Below are positions 25,230 through 32,060 of a DNA stretch of 38,837 nt, piece after piece. Source of the DNA: Candidatus Nanopelagicaceae bacterium. GTDB taxonomy: Bacteria; Actinomycetota; Actinomycetes; Nanopelagicales; Nanopelagicaceae. The first letter of the stretch is position 1, and each line of letters starts with the position of its first letter. The notes beneath the pieces are model-generated. The model was not told the DNA's origin, searched no databases, and saw only the letters and a program-made list of their open reading frames with translations. A program made the position numbers and the translations under genes. Location of the stretch: the NCBI GenBank assembly GCA_009691185.1, contig SHVD01000003.1, positions 1 to 38,837 on the forward strand, written 5' to 3'.

Positions 25230-25660
25230 GATCCAGTTGATCCAAACCCACCAGTTGCTCTTTCAGAGTCAGGTAAATCTTTTACCTCAACAAATTCAGC
25301 CCGTTCCACTCTTTGAATTACCAACTGAGCAATTCGGTCTCCTTTTTTAAATGAAACTGGGTTAGTTAAATCATGATTTATCAGAATTACTTGTAGCTCA
25401 CCGCGATATCCAGCATCAACTGTGCCAGGAGTATTAACCATGGATATTCCGTGCTTAATTGCCAACCCTGATCTTGGGTGCACAAGTGCTACATAACCAT
25501 TTGGTAAGGCAATACTAATGCCGGTAGGAACTAACAATCGTTCCCCTGGATTTATTGTGAAATCTATTCGGGTAGCAAGATCTGCTCCTGCATCCCCACC
25601 CTTTGCATATGCAGGCATTGGCATTGTTGGATCAAGACGCTTAATTAATACCTCGGTCAT
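25226..25660 (-). CDS. dut: Deoxyuridine 5'-triphosphate nucleotidohydrolase (dUTPase)
   Basis: 144 residues, the trimeric dUTPase size. All five motifs are visible: I GGDAGADLAT (23-30 region), II PRSGLAIKHG (62-71), III NTPGTVDAGYRGE (77-89, catalytic D82), IV GDRIAQLVI (108-115) and V RATGGFGSTG (134-143, phenylalanine F139 that stacks on uracil). It hydrolyses dUTP to dUMP and PPi, keeping uracil out of DNA and feeding thymidylate synthesis. It is the middle gene of a thioesterase-dut-DUF3159 unit with 4-bp ATGA overlaps at both ends, unusually tight even for this window. Confidence 0.95.
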   Translation of the reverse strand: MTEVLIKRLDPTMPMPAYAKGGDAGADLATRIDFTINPGERLLVPTGISIALPNGYVALVHPRSGLAIKHGISMVNTPGTVDAGYRGELQVILINHDLTNPVSFKKGDRIAQLVIQRVERAEFVEVKDLPDSERATGGFGSTGS

Positions 25661-26241
25661 GGATTTATATCAAAATCTGGGTCAACAAATGCCATCAGCT
25701 CTGGGTGCTTGCCCAAATGATCTTTATATTGTTCAGTCAGATTTTTAATAAAATGCTCCATTGGCACTGAAATAAATAATGCTGAGGCCTTCACGGCAAT
25801 CTCACCAGTTGTTGAGTCTAATCGTCCTTCAGCTTGGGTGTAGATCTTTCTACCTGCTTGCCCAGTAATTCTGGCATCAATATAAAGTGTTCTTCCTATC
25901 GGTACTGGTAATAAAAAATCTGTTTCTAATCTGCCGGTGACTGCCGGAGTTCTTATCAACCACATCAACTTGCCTAGCGCTTCATCAAATGCAAGTGAGA
26001 GTAGGCCGCCATGTGCAAGTCCAGGTGCGCCTTGATGATCTTCAGTTACAGTAAATTTTGCAGTTAGATCTAAAGATTCACCCGCAATAGCAATTAGGTG
26101 TAAACCAGTTTTGTGTAATTCACCACAACCAAAGCAATGACCAAAATGTGATGAAATTTGTGAACCAATTGCAGGGGCTTTTGGATGTCTGCTTGGCATG
26201 ACCGCATCTGCAGGTGGAGTGGTGGATGCGATACGGCTCAT
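25657..26241 (-). CDS. PaaI/hotdog-fold thioesterase family protein
   Basis: 194 residues. A short N-terminal leader precedes a cysteine-histidine stretch HFGHCFGCGELHKTGLHL, as in many actinobacterial hotdog proteins. The hotdog core then has GAPGLAHGGLLSLAFDEALG, where HGG plus the helix acid (D/E) form the usual active site, and RLETDFLLPVPIG. It probably hydrolyses an acyl-CoA of unknown chain. Start ATG at 26241 is backed by TACGCT 6 nt upstream; a second ATG at 26199 is possible. It overlaps dut by 4 bp, so a nucleotide enzyme and an acyl-CoA enzyme share one transcript. The -10 overlaps that of the divergent DUF3093 gene. Confidence 0.8.
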   Translation of the reverse strand: MSRIASTTPPADAVMPSRHPKAPAIGSQISSHFGHCFGCGELHKTGLHLIAIAGESLDLTAKFTVTEDHQGAPGLAHGGLLSLAFDEALGKLMWLIRTPAVTGRLETDFLLPVPIGRTLYIDARITGQAGRKIYTQAEGRLDSTTGEIAVKASALFISVPMEHFIKNLTEQYKDHLGKHPELMAFVDPDFDINP

Positions 26242-26247
26242 TGGCAG

Positions 26248-26253
26248 AGCGTA
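26248..26253 (-). promoter_or_regulatory. -10 box of the thioesterase-dut-DUF3159 unit, leaderless geometry
   Basis: TACGCT on the minus strand, 6 nt before the ATG at 26241. Its last two bases are shared with the plus-strand -10 at 26252-26257, so the divergent promoters cannot be occupied at once. Confidence 0.45.
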
Positions 26254-26257
26254 TCCT
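26252..26257 (+). promoter_or_regulatory. -10 box of the DUF3093 gene, leaderless geometry; decides the start
   Basis: TATCCT, 7 nt before the ATG at 26265. The longer frame from 26214 would run through both promoters and is therefore unlikely. Confidence 0.48.
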
Positions 26258-26264
26258 TTATCTC

Positions 26265-26714
26265 ATGGCTAGATCTAATTCAAAATCTGAATATGCTGAG
26301 CGAATTAATTGGCCGATTTGGCTTTGGGCTCTTTTAGCGGTGATGGTTGGCTCAATTTACCTAACCATTTGGGCTCCATTTGGGCATCTGAGTGCCGCAC
26401 TTATTTCACTACTGATTACTATTTGTTTAATTTATAGCGCGAAAAAAACAGCTCTTGAGATCGTATTGGTTAATGATTGGTTTTACGCCGGAGATGCGAA
26501 GATTCAATGCAAGTACATTAAAAAAGTTAGTGCGTTAGATAAAAAGCATTTTATTAAGTTGCGTGGGCCAGATGCTGATCCAGCAGCATTTAATGCCACA
26601 AGGTTTTGGGTCAATACTGGAGTAAAGGTTGAATTAAATGATAAGAAAGACCCAACTCCTTATTGGTTAGTTTCCAGCAAAAAAGCAAAGCAACTTGCAA
26701 CTAAACTAAATTAA
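26265..26714 (+). CDS. DUF3093 family membrane protein
   Basis: 149 residues from the ATG at 26265. Two adjacent membrane helices (WPIWLWALLAVMVGSIYLTI and HLSAALISLLITICLIY) are followed by a soluble domain of about 85 residues containing the family hallmarks VLVNDWFYAGDAKI, RGPDADPAAFNATRFWVNTGVKVEL and PTPYWLVSS. The family is actinobacterial, lies next to dut and DUF4193 in M. tuberculosis (Rv2698) and has no known role. The soluble half looks like a PH-like fold seen in other small membrane proteins, which is a guess. It shares a TTAA stop tetranucleotide with the convergent DUF4193 gene. Confidence 0.83.
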   Translation: MARSNSKSEYAERINWPIWLWALLAVMVGSIYLTIWAPFGHLSAALISLLITICLIYSAKKTALEIVLVNDWFYAGDAKIQCKYIKKVSALDKKHFIKLRGPDADPAAFNATRFWVNTGVKVELNDKKDPTPYWLVSSKKAKQLATKLN

Positions 26715-27007
26715 TCGCAATCGCTACAAACTGCTTTCAAGCCTTCACCACGGGACTTTTGATTAATATGTTTTACTAAGAAGCAACGAGAGCAGGCGAA
26801 CTCATCCTCTTGTTTTGGTACTACCTTTACCGTTAACTCCTCGCCAGATAAATCAGCACCTGGCAACTCAAGATTTTCTGCGGCTTCAGCCTCGTCAATA
26901 TCAACCTGACCAGATTGTGCGTCCGCTCTTCTAGCTTTTAACTCTTCAAGTGATTCTTCATGTAACTCTTCATCGGTTTTTCTGGGGGTATCGTAATCAG
27001 TTGCCAT
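26711..27007 (-). CDS. DUF4193 family zinc-ribbon-like protein
   Basis: 98 residues. An acidic N-terminal two thirds (MATDYDTPRKTDEELHEES is the family opening) ends in a four-cysteine knuckle: ACSRCFLVKH with C72 and C75, and AVCSDCD with C94 and C97. Zinc binding is the likely purpose. The family is universal in actinobacteria (M. tuberculosis Rv2699c) and of unknown function; its charge pattern and ribbon suggest binding to nucleic acid or polymerase, which is inference. Unlike most neighbours it has a strong Shine-Dalgarno sequence, GGGAGGTGAGC directly before the ATG, which suggests high expression from a leadered mRNA. Confidence 0.88.
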   Translation of the reverse strand: MATDYDTPRKTDEELHEESLEELKARRADAQSGQVDIDEAEAAENLELPGADLSGEELTVKVVPKQEDEFACSRCFLVKHINQKSRGEGLKAVCSDCD

Positions 27008-27025
27008 CGCTCACCTCCCTCTACC
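27008..27025 (-). promoter_or_regulatory. Strong Shine-Dalgarno of the DUF4193 gene
   Basis: The minus strand reads AGAGGGAGGTGAGCG then ATG. The GGGAGGTGA core is complementary to the anti-SD end of 16S rRNA at good spacing. It contrasts with the leaderless pattern at most other starts. Confidence 0.6.
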
Positions 27026-27109
27026 TACATATAAGTAAAACAAATTCATTTTTCTTTAGAGTAGCTATTACTCCAACTGGGCGGATAATCCCCTATAAGA
27101 GATGCATGT

Positions 27110-27127
27110 GCCTAATCAACGCTAGGC
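27110..27127 (-). terminator. Weak hairpin after trmD
   Basis: Inverted repeat GCCTA-N8-TAGGC starting about 10 bp after the trmD stop on the minus strand. There is no T-run, so it is at best a weak or factor-dependent terminator. Confidence 0.22.
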
Positions 27128-27136
27128 GTGTCGGGA

Positions 27137-27838
27137 TTATTCCTCTTTTAATTGCTGGGTTCGACGCTCAGCCTGGGCTTTACGCCATTTAGCAATCTGC
27201 CCATGATTTCCGGAGAGCAAAATTTCTGGAACTGTAAGTCCGCGCCACAATGCTGGCTTTGTGTAATTTGGATACTCAACTAATAACTCCTCTTCATTCC
27301 CAGTAATTGAATGTGACTCCTCCTTTAACGAGTCTGGATTTCCAATCACACCTGCAATCAATCTTGCAGTTGCCTCAATGATCACCATGGCTGCAACCTC
27401 ACCACCACCTAAGACATAATCACCAATAGAAACCTCATGGAGATTGAAATTCTTTTTGCCTGCATAATATTGACCAACTCTGGCATCAATTCCTTCATAC
27501 CTACCGCAGGCAAATACTAAATGCCGCTTTGCAGCAAACTCACTCGCCATTTTTTGATCAAATTTTTTACCAGCTGGAGTCAAAATAATTAAATCTACTT
27601 GATCCTTATCATTAGTTATTTGATCAATAGCACCGCCCCATGGCTCAGCCGACATAACCATTCCCGCACCACCACCATAAGGGGTGTCATCAACCGAATG
27701 GTGAATATCTGTGGTTTGATCACGAAGGTCATGAATATTTATTTGCAACAGACCCTTATCCGCCGCCTTACCCAATAAGGATAATTTCAAGGGTGCTAAG
27801 TACTCTGGAAAGATAGAGATTAGGTCAATTCGTAACAT
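27137..27838 (-). CDS. trmD: tRNA (guanine37-N1)-methyltransferase
   Basis: 233 residues with the SPOUT trefoil-knot motifs of TrmD: RIDLISIFPEYL at the N-terminus, DDTPYGGGAGMVM, FACGRYEGIDARV, the SAM-binding knot SIGDYVLGGGEVAAMVI, and a C-terminal helical arm ending in GNHGQIAKWRKAQA. It methylates N1 of G37 in tRNAs reading CNN and some GNN codons, preventing frameshifting. It starts 14 bp inside the end of rimM, so the two are translationally coupled. It is the last gene of the rplS-khpA-rimM-trmD unit. Confidence 0.95.
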   Translation of the reverse strand: MLRIDLISIFPEYLAPLKLSLLGKAADKGLLQINIHDLRDQTTDIHHSVDDTPYGGGAGMVMSAEPWGGAIDQITNDKDQVDLIILTPAGKKFDQKMASEFAAKRHLVFACGRYEGIDARVGQYYAGKKNFNLHEVSIGDYVLGGGEVAAMVIIEATARLIAGVIGNPDSLKEESHSITGNEEELLVEYPNYTKPALWRGLTVPEILLSGNHGQIAKWRKAQAERRTQQLKEE

Positions 27839-28325
27839 CTAATAATCCTTCCGGTGGATCTACCACAATTTTCTTAGTTAAAACATCAATTGAAATAATA
27901 ATCTTCTTCACCATTGGAATTAGCACTTTTTTGCCATTTTTAGCAACTGATAATAGATCCTGACCTGGCAACTTAACTATTTCATCTACTTCACCAATTA
28001 ATTCATCACTCTGCAGAAAAACTTGGCAACCTAGTAATTGTTGGTAGTGGTACTCACCTGGTGATAGCGAGGTGATATCTACTTCGGCTGAAATCATCTG
28101 ATCTCTTAGCTCCTCAATTTGGTTTCGATCAACAACGCCATCAAAGGCTAAAAGAAGAATTTGATTGTGCCAACGGGCTGATCGAATTGTTAAATCTTTA
28201 CCATTATCTAAACTGAGTTTAGCGCCTACCTTAAAGCGCAAATCTGGATCATCCGTTTGAACCTGAACTGTTGCTTCACCAAGGACACCATGTGCGCGGC
28301 CAATGCGACCTACGACAAGTTGCAA
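27825..28325 (-). CDS. rimM: Ribosome maturation factor RimM
   Basis: 166 residues. An N-terminal beta-barrel (VVGRIGRAHGVLGEATVQVQTDDPD, with the GRIG-x-x-HG-x-x-G family opening) is followed by a PRC-barrel domain (SPGEYHYQQLLGCQVF, LLSVAKNGKKVLIPMV) and the typical DPPEGLLD end. It assists late maturation of the 30S head around ribosomal protein S19. The start is one base after the khpA stop, and the end overlaps trmD by 14 bp. Confidence 0.93.
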   Translation of the reverse strand: MQLVVGRIGRAHGVLGEATVQVQTDDPDLRFKVGAKLSLDNGKDLTIRSARWHNQILLLAFDGVVDRNQIEELRDQMISAEVDITSLSPGEYHYQQLLGCQVFLQSDELIGEVDEIVKLPGQDLLSVAKNGKKVLIPMVKKIIISIDVLTKKIVVDPPEGLLDVTN

Positions 28326-28326
28326 A

Positions 28327-28566
28327 TTAACGAACCTCGTCTGCCTCGATTAAATCAACTCGAACTGATCGGCCGGCAAGTGCACTCATTACGGTACGAA
28401 GGGCTTTAGCAGTTCGCCCGTTTCGCCCAATTACCTTGCCAATATCATCTGGGTGAACTCGTACTTCAAGAGTTGTTCCACCACGATTATTTTTTTCAGT
28501 GATTACAACCTCAGCTGGGTTATCAACAATACCTTTAACTAAATGTTCTAACGCTTCGTCTATCAT
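28327..28566 (-). CDS. khpA: KH-domain RNA-binding protein KhpA
   Basis: 79 residues: a single type II KH domain with the RNA-gripping GxxG loop GRNG (47-50) in VIGRNGRTAKALRTV. The N-terminal helix LEHLVKGIVDNPAEV and acidic end LIEADEVR are typical. KhpA (often with KhpB) binds many RNAs and affects cell elongation and division in Gram-positives. It usually sits between rpsP and rimM; here rpsP is absent and rplS precedes it with a 2-bp gap. Confidence 0.92.
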   Translation of the reverse strand: MIDEALEHLVKGIVDNPAEVVITEKNNRGGTTLEVRVHPDDIGKVIGRNGRTAKALRTVMSALAGRSVRVDLIEADEVR

Positions 28567-28568
28567 CG

Positions 28569-29126
28569 TTACTCTTTTTTACTTGTCTCTTTTTCAGTCT
28601 CGGCCGCTGATTTTGCTGCAACGACAACTACATCCTCAGATATAACCAAACTCCACCCAGCAACTGGCTCATCTACTTTAGCTGGCTCAACAACTGCAGC
28701 TGCCTCACCAACCTCTGGGACTGAGACTTTCTTGGAAACTACCGGTGGTACATACTCTGGCTCGATAATAATTTCACCATCTGCGCCTCGACGCTCTTTA
28801 ATTTTTGTTGCCTTACCGCGCAGATTACGCAGGTAATAAAGCTTGGCGCGACGAGCAGATCCGTGGCGAATAATTTCAATTCTTTCAATCACTGGAGTAT
28901 GTACTGGAAAAGTTCTTTCAACCCCAACACCGTATGAAATTTTACGGATAGTAAACGATTCACGAATTCCAGAACCAGAGCGTGCAATAACTACACCTTG
29001 GAAAACTTGAATACGGCTTTTCGCTCCTTCAATCACCCTTACATGTACTTTTAATTCATCTCCAGGACGAAAAGATGGGATGTCCTTGCGCAATGAGGCG
29101 GCATCTACAGCATCTAACACGTTCAT
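28569..29126 (-). CDS. rplS: 50S ribosomal protein L19 with long C-terminal extension
   Basis: 185 residues. Residues 1-~115 are a complete L19 ([73 protein letters not shown]), which bridges the subunits in the ribosome. Residues 116-185 are an extra low-complexity tail rich in Val, Glu, Ala and Lys, not part of the usual ~115-residue protein. The gene is first in the unit, whereas in most bacteria rplS comes after trmD. An AGGAT lies 5 nt before the ATG and may act as Shine-Dalgarno; a TTAGCA-16-TATAAA promoter candidate lies further up. Confidence 0.92.
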   Translation of the reverse strand: MNVLDAVDAASLRKDIPSFRPGDELKVHVRVIEGAKSRIQVFQGVVIARSGSGIRESFTIRKISYGVGVERTFPVHTPVIERIEIIRHGSARRAKLYYLRNLRGKATKIKERRGADGEIIIEPEYVPPVVSKKVSVPEVGEAAAVVEPAKVDEPVAGWSLVISEDVVVVAAKSAAETEKETSKKE

Positions 29127-29146
29127 AATTTATCCTAGTCATTAAA

Positions 29147-29174
29147 TTTATAGGTAGCAAGATTTTTTTGCTAA
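29147..29174 (-). promoter_or_regulatory. Candidate promoter of the rplS-khpA-rimM-trmD unit
   Basis: On the minus strand TTAGCA (29174-29169) and TATAAA (29152-29147) are spaced by 16 nt, with a predicted start ~15-20 nt before the rplS ATG. TAGGAT 5 nt before the ATG could instead be a -10 for a leaderless start. The two readings cannot be separated by eye. Confidence 0.35.
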
Positions 29175-29182
29175 GTGCATAT

Positions 29183-29196
29183 CCTGCCACAGCAGG
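29183..29196 (-). terminator. Hairpin between the inositol monophosphatase gene and rplS
   Basis: Five-base stem CCTGC-N4-GCAGG, with TGTG loop on the transcribed minus strand, ~20 bp after the stop of the upstream gene. No U-run follows. It could be a weak terminator or part of an rplS leader. Confidence 0.25.
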
Positions 29197-29217
29197 GGTG
29201 ATTAGATCAATTTGAGA

Positions 29218-29976
29218 TCAAATCAGCGGCAAAAGCTGAGCATGCAGGGTGGGTCCGGCGCATACGACTAGATCAGAGTTTGGTAGACCGCCACCTCTGC
29301 CGGAGATAACCGCACCCGCCTCAACTGCAATCAATCCACCAGCTGCATGATCCCACTCTTTTAAGGATGCTTCAAAATATCCATCAAGTGCTCCCATAGC
29401 AACATAACAAAGATCAACCGCTGCTGCGCCATTTCTTCTTAAATCTCTAATCTTTGGCAACAACTTAGCCATTGCCTCACCTTGACTAATTCGCAGATTT
29501 AAATCATAAGCAAAGCCTGTTGCCAATAAGGCTTTTTCAAGTAATACAGGTTCATTACATTTAATCTTTACACCGTTATAAGTTGCACCTTCACCTCTCA
29601 CCGCGCTCCAAAATCCATCAACACTAGGGGCATAAACCACTCCAACAATTACGCCATCTTTATCCTTTGCCGTAACTGAAACATTCCATCCGGGGAGGTT
29701 GTAAAGATAATTCACAGTGCCATCAAGAGGATCAATCACCCAAGTTATTCCAGATGTACTTTCTTTAGCGCTACCCTCTTCGGCAATAATCCCATCATCT
29801 GGCCGAAGATTAAGAATTTGCTTAACAATTAGCGCCTCTGCCTGCTGATCCATCTGTGTTGCAAAATCAACGGCAGAACTTTTCTCCGTAAAAGTAAAGG
29901 CATCTGGTCGCTTCATCAAATGCGATCCAGCTAAATGCGCCACCGATTCGGCAATCTTAAGTAATTCCGCCCTCAC
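29218..29976 (-). CDS. suhB: Inositol-1-monophosphatase family protein (SuhB/IMPase)
   Basis: 252 residues from the GTG at 29976. Metal-binding motifs: IIAEEGS (E66/E67), WVIDPLDGTVNYLY (D82, D85, T87) and EWDHAAGGLIAVEAG near the C-terminus. It dephosphorylates inositol-1-phosphate, giving inositol for phosphatidylinositol; this fits PimB' elsewhere in the window. Position next to sepH and near sigA matches M. tuberculosis suhB (Rv2701c). A TTG at 30048 would add 24 residues unlike the family and overlap the sepH promoter. The GTG has TAGATA 5 nt upstream (no final T), or a longer leader could begin from TAGATT at 30053-30048. A related sugar or nucleotide phosphatase is possible. Confidence 0.85.
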   Translation of the reverse strand: MRAELLKIAESVAHLAGSHLMKRPDAFTFTEKSSAVDFATQMDQQAEALIVKQILNLRPDDGIIAEEGSAKESTSGITWVIDPLDGTVNYLYNLPGWNVSVTAKDKDGVIVGVVYAPSVDGFWSAVRGEGATYNGVKIKCNEPVLLEKALLATGFAYDLNLRISQGEAMAKLLPKIRDLRRNGAAAVDLCYVAMGALDGYFEASLKEWDHAAGGLIAVEAGAVISGRGGGLPNSDLVVCAGPTLHAQLLPLI

Positions 29977-30045
29977 CAGGTTATCTAAGCATGAAAAGAT
30001 GCCGCACTCTGTGAGTGGCTTATTTATCCCCCCGTTAAATTGTGG

Positions 30046-30051
30046 CAATCT
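30046..30051 (+). promoter_or_regulatory. -10-like box of sepH (CAATCT), leaderless spacing
   Basis: CAATCT, 6 nt before the ATG at 30058. It differs from the TANNNT pattern only in the first base. It overlaps AATCTA (minus-strand TAGATT), a possible -10 for the divergent suhB gene. Confidence 0.35.
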
Positions 30052-30057
30052 ACTCTC

Positions 30058-30870
30058 ATGAGCGAGCCAACAGATCTGCGGTTAACTGGCAAATCTGCCG
30101 ATGGTGCCAATCTTGAGTTAGTTGATCAGGTTGGGAATCAATACCAGCTGCGAATAAGTGATGGCCTGCGGGCAACTGTTAATCAACCTCGCCTCTCTGC
30201 CGTTTCAGATATTCAAGAAAGTGTAACTACAACCGTAAAAGAGGTGCAGGCAAGATTACGAGCTGGTGAATCTATGGATTCAATTTCTCGAACCACTGAT
30301 TGGTCAATTGAAAAAATAGAAAATTATGCCGGTCCGATCTTGCAGGAGCGAGCATTTATTATTTCACAAGCACTTGCTACTCAAATTCGCCGTGAGCCTC
30401 ATGCGCCATATCTTGAAACTGCTGTTGCTAATCAACTAGCACCCCGTGGAGTTGATATGAATACAATCGAATGGAACACACACCGCGCACCCGATGGAAA
30501 TTGGCGACTAACTCTTTACTATCCACTTCGTGATGGCTCACCAGAGGATGCCAAAGGTGAGGCGGTTTGGCTATTTAATTTAGGCAGAAGAACTTTGTCA
30601 GCTGATGATGATGGCGCAAGGTGGATTGGTGGTGAGGTTAAACAAAAGGCCCCAGTTCAAATTTATGGGAATGTTCCAGTAAGTGAAGCACCAAGATTGG
30701 TTTCAATCAGGGAGGATGTCACCTCTTACGCGCCAACTAGATTAGTAATAGTTGATGAGAGCCTTGAGAGTGAGCAAGTAGATGAGGAAGCACAGCATGA
30801 TGGTGTTACCAAAAGAATTAAGATTCCATCTTGGGATGACATTATGTTTGGAAAAAAAGATCCAGACTAA
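30058..30870 (+). CDS. sepH: Cell-division regulator SepH (DUF3071)
   Basis: 270 residues from the ATG at 30058 (a TTG at 30040 would add six). The actinobacterial SepH pattern is clear: opening LRLTGKSADGANLELVDQ, the helix-turn-helix stretch EVQARLRAGESMDSISRTTDWSIEKIENYAGP, the central LETAVANQLAPRGVD and WFLN-type block (VWLFNLGRRTLSADDDGARWIGG), and the conserved C-terminal tag IPSWDDIMFGKK. In Streptomyces and mycobacteria SepH binds FtsZ and stimulates Z-ring assembly. The length is shorter than Streptomyces SepH (~340) because the variable acidic linker before the tag is short. The stop codon shares CTAA with the convergent phosphodiesterase gene. Confidence 0.9.
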   Translation: MSEPTDLRLTGKSADGANLELVDQVGNQYQLRISDGLRATVNQPRLSAVSDIQESVTTTVKEVQARLRAGESMDSISRTTDWSIEKIENYAGPILQERAFIISQALATQIRREPHAPYLETAVANQLAPRGVDMNTIEWNTHRAPDGNWRLTLYYPLRDGSPEDAKGEAVWLFNLGRRTLSADDDGARWIGGEVKQKAPVQIYGNVPVSEAPRLVSIREDVTSYAPTRLVIVDESLESEQVDEEAQHDGVTKRIKIPSWDDIMFGKKDPD

Positions 30871-31973
30871 GTAAGTAAAAGCGGGATCGCAACCTCAGTA
30901 TCTGTTACTCCTCCATGGTGCCCCACCATTGATGTCTCCTCTTTAACTCTTGCTGGATCCACCAAAATTAAATCACCGTTAGCGATTGCAATTAAATCAC
31001 CCATACGATCTGATGAATCCTGGGTGACTACTGGTCCAAATAATCCTCCTGTAATTGCATCTTGCCTACTTAATATCTTTGCCTTGTCACCAAAAAACTC
31101 CTGCCATTGTGTAATAGTTTCCGCCAAAGCACCTGCTTTAACATAGATATGCCTTGCCCTTGGTTCGCCACCAATTAATGTCACATTCTCTAGTAATTTA
31201 TTATCTTGCCCCAAAATTATCTGCTCAGTGCTATTTATCATTCCATGATCTGAGGTAATCCAAATTCGCGTTCCAGCAGGTGCTAATTGTTTAATCTTGG
31301 TGATAAATTCAGCAATATATTCAAATGCAGTAAGCCACTTATCAGATCCAACTCCATCACTGTGTCCAGCAGAATCTAAATTATCTATATAGGTATAGAC
31401 AAAGGATGGTTGTGGCTTTAAAGCAAGATGTACGGCAGCAACCATCTCTTGAATACTGTTTGCGCCTACATACTTTGCACCACGCAATGCAGCCTGCGTA
31501 AATCCACTGCCTTCATATCTTTTAGCTGCAACATGCGTAACTGAGATGCCAGCATTTGCTGCCCGCTCAAACATAGTTGGTACTTTTTGCCAGATAACCG
31601 GATCTACTCGCTCATCCCACTTAAGTGCGTTCAGTAAACGATTATCACTTCGTGGCACCCTTACGGTGTAGCCAAGCATGCCATGCAGGCCAGGCAGTAC
31701 ACCGGTTCCAAGAGTTGAGATGCTGGTGGCGGTTGTCGATGGAAAATCAGTATAAATAGTTTTAATCTGTTTAAGCTCTTCAAATATTGAGAACTGGTCG
31801 GCAAATTTATTTATTGCATCCTGCCCCATGCCATCGATTAATACCACGCACTCTCGCATCTGCCCTTGGCCAAGGGATAAATAATCATTTGTATCAGCAA
31901 GATTTAATGATGAGAATATTGAGTTAATTAGATGGGATAAACCAAACTGATCATTTAATTTCCTACTATTCAT
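30867..31973 (-). CDS. Alkaline phosphatase superfamily phosphodiesterase/nucleotide pyrophosphatase
   Basis: 368 residues, no signal peptide. Type I phosphodiesterase/NPP features: VVLIDGMGQDAI (metal ligand D47), the nucleophile region FPSTTATSISTLGTG (T80/T81), YIDNLDSAGHSDGVGSD (D and H ligands), TSDHGM (D, H) and a final HHGG (H). All residues of the bimetal site appear present. Substrates in the family range from nucleotide pyrophosphates to phosphodiesters, so the physiological substrate is unknown. It sits in the conserved actinobacterial sepH-parC-sigA neighbourhood. ATG at 31973 with TATCCT 6 nt upstream; it is divergent from parC. Confidence 0.85.
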   Translation of the reverse strand: MNSRKLNDQFGLSHLINSIFSSLNLADTNDYLSLGQGQMRECVVLIDGMGQDAINKFADQFSIFEELKQIKTIYTDFPSTTATSISTLGTGVLPGLHGMLGYTVRVPRSDNRLLNALKWDERVDPVIWQKVPTMFERAANAGISVTHVAAKRYEGSGFTQAALRGAKYVGANSIQEMVAAVHLALKPQPSFVYTYIDNLDSAGHSDGVGSDKWLTAFEYIAEFITKIKQLAPAGTRIWITSDHGMINSTEQIILGQDNKLLENVTLIGGEPRARHIYVKAGALAETITQWQEFFGDKAKILSRQDAITGGLFGPVVTQDSSDRMGDLIAIANGDLILVDPARVKEETSMVGHHGGVTDTEVAIPLLLT

Positions 31974-31979
31974 AGCGCA

Positions 31980-31985
31980 AGGATA
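31980..31985 (-). promoter_or_regulatory. -10 box of the phosphodiesterase gene, leaderless geometry
   Basis: TATCCT on the minus strand, 6 nt before the ATG at 31973. A 13-bp dyad (31999-32011) lies in the expected -35 region. Confidence 0.5.
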
Positions 31986-31998
31986 CCTAGACCAAGAA

Positions 31999-32011
31999 AT
32001 TACTAAGTAAT
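31999..32011. promoter_or_regulatory. 13-bp dyad ATTACT-A-AGTAAT in the phosphodiesterase/parC control region
   Basis: Perfect palindrome with one central base, 14 bp from the -10 of the phosphodiesterase gene and 50 bp before the parC ATG. It could be an operator. AT-rich, so chance is possible. Confidence 0.28.
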
Positions 32012-32060
32012 GGGCTTGTCGCGAAGAAGAAATTGATGAAATATTGGCAAGATACGGTCT

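Noticed and set aside
29127-29217. L19 autoregulatory leader RNA
   Set aside because: Two small hairpins are present, but I could not match a known L19 leader structure, so only the hairpin and a promoter candidate are listed.
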